Shown here: positions 49,133 to 60,665 of the stretch, piece by piece
Numbering within the stretch: the stretch's first letter is position 1
Layout: each line of letters opens with the position of its first letter
The notes under the pieces: model-generated
Seen by the model: the letters and a program-made list of their open reading frames with translations, nothing else
Told to the model about the DNA's origin: nothing
The model's database searches: none
Translations under genes and position numbers: made by a program
Source: Apostichopus japonicus
Taxonomy: Eukaryota > Echinodermata > Holothuroidea > Aspidochirotida > Stichopodidae
DNA length: 64,000 nt
Direction: 5' to 3'
Assembly: GCF_037975245.1 (NCBI RefSeq)
Contig: NC_092582.1
Span: 10,270,001 to 10,334,000, forward strand

Positions 49133-49639
49133 CGGGCCAATCAGTCTATCACCCTAATAATATTTCAGACACAATCTTTGATGTCAGTTTGACATATAGT
49201 TTGGTCATTTCAGTATGTTACTTGGCTGAAAGCCCAGTCAATCTTTCTTTATTTTCCACGCACAATTTGCAGATTTGTCGAAAAATGTCAATACAGGTGT
49301 CAAACTCACAAAAGATATGTCATGACATTTCAAAGTAACTTACCAGATTGTTTTTTCTTTCTATTTCACTAAACTATTTGATGGGCCATATCAAAACATG
49401 GGATCTCAAAATAAAGGATGTTGAGAAAACTTTAGAGCAGCTTAGAAGGCCTGGGAAGTGTCATTTCCAAGGATCTAGGAGGCCTTTTTAGCTAAAAAAT
49501 TTTGGTACGCTGCGCGCCAACCCATGGTGGCGCTCCACTTAGATAGTAACAACAAAATGTTCAAGCCCCCCAGGAAATGTTCAAGCCCCCAGCACCCCCC
49601 CCCACTGAAAAAATCCTGACTATGCAAAAATTAATTCAT

Positions 49640-51075
49640 CTGTGTGGTGAATAACTTGATGTGTTGTCTTGTTTCCTTGGCTAGTGGATAGGTGTGACCT
49701 TACTTCAAGTGATAGCACAAAAACAATGAAATTTTGACATGTCAAAAAAGGAATTTATACTTTATGCAGATGCTTCTTAATGGGATAGTCTGGAGAGGTG
49801 TACAGTATATCAGGAAATTCTATTTGATATTGTTTCTCCAAAATTCTTATGCAGCAGCTTATTTTTTTTGACTGTAAAGTGTCTGGTGGATCAGCTTAGA
49901 AAATAGCCTACACTAACATTTAATACATTCTGTGAGCTTGGAATTGGACCCATACTGTACGGCAGGCCAAGCCTGAACACCTTGTATACAACTTACACTT
50001 GATTAGGGACAGACCTTTATTTTATGATCAGAAGGACCCTCAGAAAGATCAACACATCAAATTCTTAAAATAACTGTCTAATGGATTGTAACTTAATATA
50101 GCCACTTGCATACTGTACTTTGATAGCCTGGAACACGGATTCATAAATGCAAGGATTCCATTCACAACCGAGTCTGATAAACATCCTCTTTGAGACTTAA
50201 GACAAAGCCAGTATTGTTCCTACCATTGGAATTGGAAAAAAAAACAATCTTGTTCACTTGACTTAACCCCCCCCCCCCCCCCGGCAACCTCCTAAACAGT
50301 TCCAAGGCCTATAATCATAATCAACAGTGAGCTTGGTTCCTGACCATTACTGTTATATACAGTTGACATAGGCCTACATTGAGTTAGACCTAGTTGCACG
50401 AACGAACAAATACTGAAGCAAACTAACCTGAAATATTTATTCGGATAAAATGTAGTGCTTAAGTTTATACTTAATTGACAGAATGTAGTCACAGTATGAT
50501 TTCTATATCTTATCTAAGTCCAGACACGTCCGTCTGCCTGGGACACAAAAATATCGGTCTGCACGTAGGCTGTATTATAGGTCTACAGTCCACAGTACTC
50601 AACTTCATACCTCCTTGAAGGTCACCACAATAAAAACAGACAATAAGGAGAAAAGCGAAGAGCGCCATCTAATTTCTAGCGGACAATAAGCAACGGTGAA
50701 GGTGAAGTGGTACTCAATAATTGTTTGTAAATCAAATTTAAGGTACAATTCATACCACTAATAAAATATTAATAATTAATAATCTTTAATATAGGAAAAG
50801 CTAAGAAGTGCGATCAATATCACATGATAGAGTAAAGTCCCTTATATCACTCTCACAATGTTGATATCGGTGACGTAACTTCCATCTTCGCCAAAATTAC
50901 AAAACAACAAAAAGTTAAATATTATAAGAAATTCCACTACAGCGTGTACAAAGTACCGTTGCAACTCAATCACTAACGAAATGTTTAAAATTAATTATCT
51001 TTAGTTATCGAAGTAGTTAGGTAGTGCGACATACATCGCGAAAAAGAACAAAGTCTCCTCTATTACCATGCTAAA
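49640..51075. promoter_or_regulatory. Intergenic; possible OCIAD1-like promoter near 50,870-50,900
   Basis: No coding-type ORF. A CRE-like TGACGTAA (50,871-50,878) lies next to TCCATCTT, which on the minus strand is the YY1 core AAGATGG, a common pair in housekeeping promoters. The OCIAD1-like first exon should lie somewhere here, but its position was not resolved. A poly-C tract is at about 50,267-50,282. Confidence 0.3.
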
Positions 51076-51079
51076 GTTT

Positions 51080-54000
51080 GATATTTATTTTATTTTTATT
51101 TATTTATTTGTTTTTCCACAGAAGTACAAAGCGGAGGGAAGTCTTCCATAAAGCTTAAAAAGCTTAACAAAGTGAAAGACTCCCTAAAGAAAAAAGTAAT
51201 TAAAAAATACAAATTGAATGTTTGTTACATAATGTACAGAAACTGTTTAAGTAAATAACTCATTTACATAATTTAATATGATGATATCAATACGGTACTT
51301 CTTTTAAACATTTCTTAAATGAATTCTTTGTAGCCTTAGATTTAACGATATTGCTTAATGAGTTCCGTAACTTAGTTGCACGGTTGCGAAAGCTGTGTGT
51401 ACCTAATTTCGTATGATAAAAGTTGCAATGAGCATTTTGTCTATTTCGGGTATTATAATGATAATTCTACATTAATTGTAAAGGAATTATGAAAGGAACC
51501 CGGAAGTAGCCCATGCCATGCGTAAATACAGCAAGTTGTAGCTTTATAATATCATTTAATTTCAACAGGTTTTGACCTTTAAACAATGGACTAGTATGCT
51601 GACGAAATGCAGCATATGTTATGTTACGAATTGCACCTTTTTGTAGTTCATTGAGACGGTCAAGACAAGTTATGTTAGCACCAGACCAAATAATAGAACA
51701 GTAGGACAGATGAGGTAGAATGAGTGTATTATAAATCATTCTTAGAATGTGTGTCGGTAGGAAATATTTATTTTAGCGAGTATACCAATGTTCTTTGCAA
51801 TCTTTGAACAGATTGCTGAAATATGTAGTTGCCGACTTAGTTTTGAATCAATATATACACCTAAAAATTTTATGTAGTCAACATTGTTAATTGGTGTACC
51901 ATTCATATTAATGTTGTGAACTTGAAGAGGGTTGTTGGAGGAATTAAAAACAATGTAGTGTGTTTTGTTGACATTAATAGAAAGCTTATTTGACCGAAAC
52001 CAGTTACTAAACTTTTCTAGTTCATTAGATACAGTAATAGGTAGGACGCTAATATTGTCAGAGTCGAAAAAAATAGTGGTGTCATCAGCAAACAGAGTAA
52101 CTTTTGCAATATTGGACACTTGGCATATGTCGTTTACATAAATAATGAATAACAGAGGTCCCAGGATGTGGTACACCACAAGGGACTTGGGCAAGATCAG
52201 AGTTAAGTGACTTATACGCAGTAAATTGGTAACGATGAGATAGGTACCGTAGCTGTCGAACCAATTCAGAGTAGTACCTCTTATACCATAAAAGTGCAAC
52301 TTATTCAGTAAAATAGAATGATTAATGGTATCTAACGCTTTACTTAAGTCTAGAAATACACCAATGCAAGTCTTATGTGATCAAGTTTACTGTAGAGATT
52401 ATCAATTGCATCTGCCAGGGCAAGCTCAGTGGAGTGATTGTATCGAAATCCGTACTGTTGTTTATTAAGAATGTTGTGTTTATTCAAGAATCTACAAATA
52501 CGATTAAACAATAGTCTTTCTATAAGTTTCGCAAAACAAGAGAGTAACGGTATTGGCCGGTAATTTGCATATACATTGTTCTGTCCATTTTTGTTAATTG
52601 GTAAAACTTTAGCAATTTTTAACTTGTCTGGAAAGACACCTGTATTAAATGATAGGTTACAAATATGGGCCAGTGGTGTGACAATATACTTAGCGGCCTG
52701 TTTGATAATATCAGAGCTGAAATCGTCATATCCTGCAGACTTTTTGGGTTTAATTGCAGTGTCGATAGTTTTCAGTAATTCTTCTTCTGTCACGGGGAAG
52801 ATGAACACAGAGTTTGGGTTAATTGGGATTTCTGCTTTTGTGCAAACAAATCTCATCTTTTTCAAGGGGTTTAATCTTGCTGGCCAGTGAAGGGCCTATA
52901 CATTTACAAAGTAATTGTTAAAACCATTAGCAATTTCCTGGTTGTCTGTGACAACGTTTTGGTTATGGTGAAAGGCCGTAGGATATTGTAGCGCCCCCAA
53001 CAGGGTTATAACTTGCCGAGCGGCCGTGGGTTCGATAGGGCCGCTGTCGGCCACCCTATGTCAGGATGAATGTGGGGCAACTACAAGTTAAGACACTGAA
53101 CCAATACACACGAACAAATGAATTGATTTTTAAGCGTCTAATACATTTAATACAAAAACCTTTGCCTTCTCCACTTGGGCAGATGTCTATAAAAACCAAA
53201 TTAAATAATACATGAGGTCAACGCAGTGACCTCCAAAAATAAGGTAGTAAGGTGATAAATTAGGACCAATATTCAGTTAATAACATACAAATCCACATAA
53301 ATTCCAGCTTATAATTTACATAAATGATAACGATACGTACCTGCGAAGTCCGTGGCCAAACGTATAATTACGAGTCCTAAATTTACAATACGTAGGCGTT
53401 GCCTCGGGGAAAATTCAACCCGAATTAAAGCCACAAACAAAAGAATAACCCCGCAGGGTGCGGCGATAACATCGACCGTGTTCCCAACCTTTTAGTAAAT
53501 TTAGATGTAATAATTTAAAGGGATTCTGACAAACGGGGAAATACGCCTACAATATTATAAGAAATAGGACTCGGACTTGCCTAAACTATAAAAGAACATT
53601 TAACTTACTTAACGAACTGACCAACGGACCTCACTAGGTAGCAGCAAACACCAAAAAATGGAACACACTCTTAGAACCCAAAATAGCAAGTGCCCTACCT
53701 TAACACAAAAACTGAATCGAAACATTGGAACTTCGCGTGGCTCGAACATTCCACATAGCTACGGAGGGATCAGACTATTGTCACGACAGCTGGACAGCTG
53801 AAAGGGAGACGGAAACAAAAGGTATAAATTAGCATATGAAACTACAACAATTCAATTTACATATAAAAAGATATTAGATAAAACAGACCCCCAGAGAACA
53901 ATAAAACAATACACACTAACAGGACAACTAGACCAGCAGTAATGCCACCTATGTACGGAGGCGTTTACGTGACGCTCCCCTGGGCGTCACAATATGACGA

Positions 54001-54201
54001 TTGACTGGCATTTTTATGTAAGAGTTCGTTGACTGTTTTCCAGGTACCATTAATGATATTATAGCTCTCGATAAATTTACTGTGAAAGTATAGTTTCTTT
54101 GATGATCTAATAATATGTGTTAATTTATTTCGATAAATAATGTATACCTTCTTGTTATTCGATGTTGGATCCTTCAATTGGCGTCTATACAATTGATTTT
54201 T
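51080..54201 (-). mobile_element. Decayed LINE, jockey-superfamily type, split by an LTR-like insert
   Basis: Minus-strand parts in order: pre-RT linker (about 54,201-53,996: YRNKLTHIIRSSKKLYFH), then the [74 protein letters not shown] and [10 protein letters not shown]. The C-terminal YNTRNRQ and SFRNRATKLRNSL follow, ending near 51,287. The 3' tail is a run of AAATA units (about 51,080-51,117). Frameshifts near 52,365 and about 52,170 and stops before 51,740 make it dead. The catalytic FADD, usually YADD or FADD in LINEs, is kept. The endonuclease half is absent: the satellite array begins where it should be. Confidence 0.88.
52987..53991. mobile_element. LTR-like insertion, 1,005 bp, in the LINE
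   Basis: Begins TGTAGCGCCCCC and ends GGGCGTCACA (TG...CA in a short imperfect inverted repeat). It is flanked by ATAT on both sides (52,983-52,986 and 53,992-53,995). It shares its start, an internal GAACCAATACACAC block and an ACGTACC block with 9,095-9,580. No ORF of gag or pol type, so a solo LTR or a small nonautonomous LTR element is likely. Confidence 0.75.
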
Positions 54202-55570
54202 CAGCGAGTGCCTACAGGGGGAGCTGTAAGTTTTAGTTAATCGACCTAATATCTCAGTCCATACAGTGACGCGATGCCTTGGCGCACTGTGCGAGCTGAT
54301 GAGCGAGACTGTCTTTTGCATCGGTGGTTCGAACCCCGGTGATGACGTCTTTTGCCGATCTTTTACAGCGAGTGCCTACACGGGAGCTGTAAGCATTAGT
54401 TGATCGACCTAACGTCCCAGTCCATGCGGTGGCGCGATGGCTTGGCGCACTGTGCGAGCTGATGAGCGAGACTCTCTTTTGCATCGGTGGTTCGAACCCG
54501 GGTGATGACGTCTTTTGCCGATCTTTAACAGCGAGTGCCTACACGGGGAGCTGTAAGCATTAGTTGATCGACCTAACGTCCCAGTCCATGCGGTGGCGCG
54601 ATGGCTTGGCGCACTGTGCGAGCTGATGAGCGAGACTCTCTTTTGCATCGGTGGTTCGAACCCCGGTGATGACGTCTTTTGCCGATCTTTAACAGCGAGT
54701 GCCTACACGGGGAGCAGTAAGCATTAGTTGATCGACCTAACGTCCCAGTCCATGCGGTGGCGCGATGGCTTGGCGCACTGTACGAGCTGATGAGCGAGGC
54801 TCTCTTTTGCATCGGTGGTTCGAACCCCCGGTGATGACGTCTTTTGCCGATCTTTTACAGCGATTGCCTACACGGGGAGCTGTAAGTATTAGTGAATCGA
54901 CCTAATATGTCAGTCCATACAGTGGCGCGATGGCTTGGCGCACTGTGCGAGCTGATGAGCGAGACTCTCTTTTGCATCGGTGGTTCGAGTCCCCGGTGAT
55001 GACGTCTTTTGCCGATCTTTTACAGCGAGTGCCTACATGGGGAGCTGTAAGTATTAGTTAATCGACCTAATATCTCAGTCCACACAGTGGCGCGATGGCT
55101 TGGCGCACTGTACGAGCTGATGAGCGAGGCTCTCTTTTGCATCGGTGGTTCGAGTCCCCGGTGATGACGTCTTTTGCCGATCTTTTACAGCGAGTGCCTA
55201 CATGGGGAGCTGTAAGTATTAGTTAATCGACCTAATATCTCAGTCCATACAGTGGCGCGATGGCTTGGCGCACTGTACGAGCTGATGAGCGAGGCTCTCT
55301 TTTGCATCGGTGGTTCGAAACCCCGGTGATGACGTCTTTTGCCGATCTTTTACAGCGAGTGCCTACATGGGGAGCTGTAAGTATTAGTTAATCGAGCTAA
55401 TATCTCAGTCCATACAGTGGCGCGATGGCTTGGCGCACTGTACGAGCTGATGGGCGAGGCTCTCTTTTGCATCGGTGGTTCGAAACCCCGGTGATGACGT
55501 CTTTTGCCGATCTTTTACAGCGAGTGCCTACATGGGGAGCTGTAAGTATTAGTTAATCGAGCTAATATCT

Positions 55571-57608
55571 CAGTCCATACAGTGGCGCGATGGCTTGGCG
55601 CACTGTACGAGCTGATGAGCGAGGCTCTCTTTTGCATCGGTGGTTCGAAACCCCGGTGATGACGTCTTTTGCCGATCTTTTACAGCGAGTGCCTACATGG
55701 GGAGCTGTAAGTATTAGTTAATCGACCTAATATCTCAGTCCATACAGTGGCGCGATGGCTTGGCGCACTGTACGAGCTGATAAGCGAGGCTCTCTTTTGC
55801 ATCGGTGGTTCGAATCCCCGGTGATGACGTCTTTTGCCGATCTTTTACAGCGAGTGCCTACATGGGGAGCTGTAAGTATTAGTTAATCGACCTAATATCT
55901 CAGTCCATACAGTGGCGCGATGGCTTGGCGCACTGTACGAGCTGATGAGCGAGGCTCTCTTTTGCATCGGTGGTTCGAGTCCCCGGTGATGACGTCTTTT
56001 GCCGATCTTTTACAGCGAGTGCCTCCATGGGCGATCTTTTACAGCGAGTGCCTACATGGGGAGCTGTAAGTATTAGTTAATCGACCTAATATCTCAGTCC
56101 ATACAGTGGCGCGATGGCTTGGCGCACTGTACGAGCTGATGAGCGAGGCTCTCTTCTGCATCGGTGGTTCGAGTCCCCGGTGATGACGTCTTTTGCCGAT
56201 CTTTTACAGCGAGTGCCTACATGAGGAGCTGTAAGTATTAGTTAATCGACCTAATATCTCAGTCCATACAGTGGCGCGATGGCTTGGCGCACTGTACGAG
56301 CTGATGAGCGAGGCTCTCTTTTGCATCGGTGGTTCGAGTCCCCGGTGATGACGTCTTTTGCCGATCTTTTACAGCGAGTGCCTACATGGGGAGCTGTAAG
56401 TATTAGTTAATCGACCTAATATCTCAGTCCATACAGTGGCGCGATGGCTTGGCGCACTGTGCGAGCTGATGAGCGAGGCTCTCTTTTGAATCGGTGGTTC
56501 GAGTCCCCGGTGATGACGTCTTTTGCCGATCTTTTACAGCGAGTGCCTACATGGGGAGCTGTAAGTATTAGTTAATCGACCTAATATCTCAGTCCATACA
56601 GTGGCGCGATGGCTTGGCGCACTGTACGAGCTGATGAGCGAGGCTCTCTTTTGCATCGGTGGTTCGAAACCCCGGTGATGACGTCTTTTGCCGATCTTTT
56701 ACAGCGAGTGCCTACATGGGGAGCTGTAAGTATTAGTTAATCGACCTAATATCTCAGTCCATACAGTGGCGCGATGGCTTGGCGCACTGTACGAGCTGAT
56801 AAGCGAGGCTCTCTTTTGCATCGGTGGTTCGAATCCCCGGTGATGACGTCTTTTGCCGATCTTTTACAGCGAGTGCCTACATGGGGAGCTGTAAGTATTA
56901 GTTAATCGACCTAATATCTCAGTCCATACAGTGGCGCGATGGCTTGGCGCACTGTACGAGCTGATGAGCGAGGCTCTCTTTTGCATCGGTGGTTCGAGTC
57001 CCCGGTGATGACGTCTTTTGCCGATCTTTTACAGCGAGTGCCTCCATGGGCGATCTTTTACAGCGAGTGCCTACATAGGGAGCTGTAAGTATTAGTTAAT
57101 CGAGCTAATATCTCAGTCCATACAGTGGCGCGATGGCTTGGCGCACTGTACGAGCTGATGAGCGAGGCTCTCTTTTGCATCGGTGGTTCGAGTCCCCGGT
57201 GATGACGTCTTTTGCCGATCTTTTACAGCGAGTGCCTACATGAGGAGCTGTAAGTATTAGTTAATCGACCTAATATCTCAGTCCATACAGTGGCGCGATG
57301 GCTTGGCGCACTGTACGAGCTGATGAGCGAGGCTCTCTTTTGCATCGGTGGTTCGAGTCCCCGGTGATGACGTCTTTTGCCGATCTTTTACAGCGAGTGC
57401 CTACATGGGGAGCTGTAAGTATTAGTTAATCGACCTAATATCTCAGTCCATACAGTGGCGCGATGGCTTGGCGCACTGTGCGAGCTGATGAGCGAGGCTC
57501 TCTTTTGAATCGGTGGTTCGAGTCCCCGGTGATGACGTCTTTTGCCGATCTTTTACAGCGAGTGCCTACATGGGGAGCTGTAAGTATTAGTTAATCGACC
57601 TAATATCT
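55571..57608 (+). repeat. Higher-order repeat: two 1,019-bp blocks of six monomers
   Basis: 55,571-56,589 and 56,590-57,608 carry the same series of monomer variants in the same order. The series is: GAAACCCC; then GATAAGC with GAATCCCC; then the 194-bp monomer; then a monomer followed by CATGAGG; then a plain monomer; then one with TGCGAG and TTTGAATC. Confidence 0.85.
55901..56094 (+). repeat. 194-bp monomer variant (29-bp partial duplication)
   Basis: An extra 29 bp, starting GCCTCCATGGGCGATC, repeats the TTTTACAGCGAGTGCC part of the monomer. The same variant lies at about 56,920-57,113, 58,599-58,792, 59,288-59,481 and 60,142-60,335. Spacings are 6, 10, 4 and 5 monomers. Confidence 0.9.
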
Positions 57609-58103
57609 CAGTCCATACAGTGGCGCGATGGCTTGGCGCACTGTACGAGCTGATGAGCGAGGCTCTCTTTTGCATCGGTGGTTCGAGTCCCCGGTGATGA
57701 CGTCTTTTGCCGATCTTTTACAGCGAGTGCCTACATGGGGAGCTGTAAGTATTAGTTAATCGACCTAATATCTCAGTCCACACAGTGGCGCGATGGCTTG
57801 GCGCACTTTACGAGCTGATGAGCGAGGCTCTTTTTTGCATCGGTGGTTCGAGTCCCCGGTGATGACGTCTTTTGCCGATCTTTTACAGCGAGTGCCTACA
57901 TGGGGAGCTGTAAGTATTAGTTAATCGAGCTAATATCTCAGTCCATACAGTGGCGCGATGGCTTGGCGCACTGTACGAGCTGATGAGCGAGGCTCTCTTT
58001 TGCATCGGTGGTTCGAAACCCCGGTGATGACGTCTTTTGCCGATCTTTTACAGCGAGTGCCTACATGGGGAGCTGTAAGTATTAGTTAATCGACCTAATA
58101 TCT

Positions 58104-59481
58104 CAGTCCATACAGTGGCGCGATGGCTTGGCGCACTGTACGAGCTGATGGGCGAGGCTCTCTTTTGCATCGGTGGTTCGAGTCCCCGGTGATGACGTCT
58201 TTTGCCGATCTTTTACAGCGAGTGCCTACATGGGGAGCTGTAAGTATTAGTTAATCGAGCTAATATCTCAGTCCATACAGTGGCGCGATGGCTTGGCGCA
58301 CTGTACGAGCTGATGAGCGAGGCTCTCTTTTGCATCGGTGGTTCGAAACCCCGGTGATGACGTCTTTTGCCGATCTTTTACAGCGAGTGCCTACATGGGG
58401 AGCTGTAAGTATTAGTTAATCGACCTAATATCTCAGTCCATACAGTGGCGCGATGGCTTGGCGCACTGTACGAGCTGATAAGCGAGGCTCTCTTTTGCAT
58501 CGGTGGTTCGAATCCCCGGTGATGACGTCTTTTGCCGATCTTTTACAGCGAGTGCCTACATGGGGAGCTGTAAGTATTAGTTAATCGACCTAATATCTCA
58601 GTCCATACAGTGGCGCGATGGCTTGGCGCACTGTACGAGCTGATGAGCGAGGCTCTCTTTTGCATCGGTGGTTCGAGTCCCCGGTGATGACGTCTTTTGC
58701 CGATCTTTTACAGCGAGTGCCTCCATGGGCGATCTTTTACAGCGAGTGCCTACATGGGGAGCTGTAAGTATTAGTTAATCGACCTAATATCTCAGTCCAT
58801 ACAGTGGCGCGATGGCTTGGCGCACTGTACGAGCTGATGGGCGAGGCTCTCTTTTGCATCGGTGGTTCGAGTCCCCGGTGATGACGTCTTTTGCCGATCT
58901 TTTACAGCGAGTGCCTACATGGGGAGCTGTAAGTATTAGTTAATCGAGCTAATATCTCAGTCCATACAGTGGCGCGATGGCTTGGCGCACTGTACGAGCT
59001 GATGAGCGAGGCTCTCTTTTGCATCGGTGGTTCGAAACCCCGGTGATGACGTCTTTTGCCGATCTTTTACAGCGAGTGCCTACATGGGGAGCTGTAAGTA
59101 TTAGTTAATCGACCTAATATCTCAGTCCATACAGTGGCGCGATGGCTTGGCGCACTGTACGAGCTGATAAGCGAGGCTCTCTTTTGCATCGGTGGTTCGA
59201 ATCCCCGGTGATGACGTCTTTTGCCGATCTTTTACAGCGAGTGCCTACATGGGGAGCTGTAAGTATTAGTTAATCGACCTAATATCTCAGTCCATACAGT
59301 GGCGCGATGGCTTGGCGCACTGTACGAGCTGATGAGCGAGGCTCTCTTTTGCATCGGTGGTTCGAGTCCCCGGTGATGACGTCTTTTGCCGATCTTTTAC
59401 AGCGAGTGCCTCCATGGGCGATCTTTTACAGCGAGTGCCTACATGGGGAGCTGTAAGTATTAGTTAATCGACCTAATATCT
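58104..59481 (+). repeat. Higher-order repeat: two 689-bp blocks of four monomers
   Basis: 58,104-58,792 and 58,793-59,481 share the order: GATGGGCG with GAGTCCCC; GAAACCCC; GATAAGC with GAATCCCC; then the 194-bp variant. Confidence 0.85.
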
Positions 59482-60665
59482 CAGTCCATACAGTGGCGCG
59501 ATGGCTTGGCGCACTGTACGAGCTGATGAGCGAGGCTCTCTTTTGCATCGGTGGTTCGAGTCCCCGGTGATGACGTCTTTTGCCGATCTTTTACAGCGAG
59601 TGCCTACATGAGGAGCTGTAAGTATTAGTTAATCGACCTAATATCTCAGTCCATACAGTGGCGCGATGGCTTGGCGCACTGTACGAGCTGATGAGCGAGG
59701 CTCTCTTTTGCATCGGTGGTTCGAGTCCCCGGTGATGACGTCTTTTGCCGATCTTTTACAGCGAGTGCCTACATGGGGAGCTGTAAGTATTAGTTAATCG
59801 ACCTAATATCTCAGTCCATACAGTGGCGCGATGGCTTGGCGCACTGTGCGAGCTGATGAGCGAGGCTCTCTTTTGAATCGGTGGTTCGAGTCCCCGGTGA
59901 TGACGTCTTTTGCCGATCTTTTACAGCGAGTGCCTACATGGGGAGCTGTAAGTATTAGTTAATCGACCTAATATCTCAGTCCATACAGTGGCGCGATGGC
60001 TTGGCGCACTGTACGAGCTGATGAGCGAGGCTCTCTTTTGCATCGGTGGTTCGAAACCCCGGTGATGACGTCTTTTGCCGATCTTTTACAGCGAGTGCCT
60101 ACATGGGGAGCTGTAAGTATTAGTTAATCGACCTAATATCTCAGTCCATACAGTGGCGCGATGGCTTGGCGCACTGTACGAGCTGATGAGCGAGGCTCTC
60201 TTTTGCATCGGTGGTTCGAGTCCCCGGTGATGACGTCTTTTGCCGATCTTTTACAGCGAGTGCCTCCATGGGCGATCTTTTACAGCGAGTGCCTACATGG
60301 GGAGCTGTAAGTATTAGTTAATCGAGCTAATATCTCAGTCCATACAGTGGCGCGATGGCTTGGCGCACTGTACGAGCTGATGAGCGAGGCTCTCTTTTGC
60401 ATCGGTGGTTCGAGTCCCCGGTGATGACTTCTTTTGCCGATCTTTTACAGCGAGTGCCTACATGAGGAGCTGTAAGTATTAGTTAATCGACCTAATATCT
60501 CAGTCCATACAGTGGCGCGATGGCTTGGCGCACTGTACGAGCTGATGAGCGAGGCTCTCTTTTGCATCGGTGGTTCGAGTCCCCGGTGATGACGTCTTTT
60601 GCCGATCTTTTACAGCGAGTGCCTACATGGGGAGCTGTAAGTATTAGTTAATCGACCTAATATCT

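Larger units (their letters stand above)
47854..49627. mobile_element. Composite hAT-like element containing nested insertions
   Basis: The left end CAGTGGCGTATCTACG at 47,854 is preceded by ATATTAAT. The right side (about 49,440-49,627) carries the family block also seen at 600-815, ends near CCTGACTATGC and is followed by AAATTAAT, a 7-of-8 match to the left flank. The right terminal repeat is damaged, so this border is tentative. Inside lie a LINE fragment and another complete hAT element. Confidence 0.45.

Noticed and set aside
54254-54812. Minus-strand ORFs of 76-79 residues in the array
   Set aside because: They overlap each other with the repeat period, share the same frame by repetition, and lie on the strand opposite the A/B boxes. 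There is no protein similarity.
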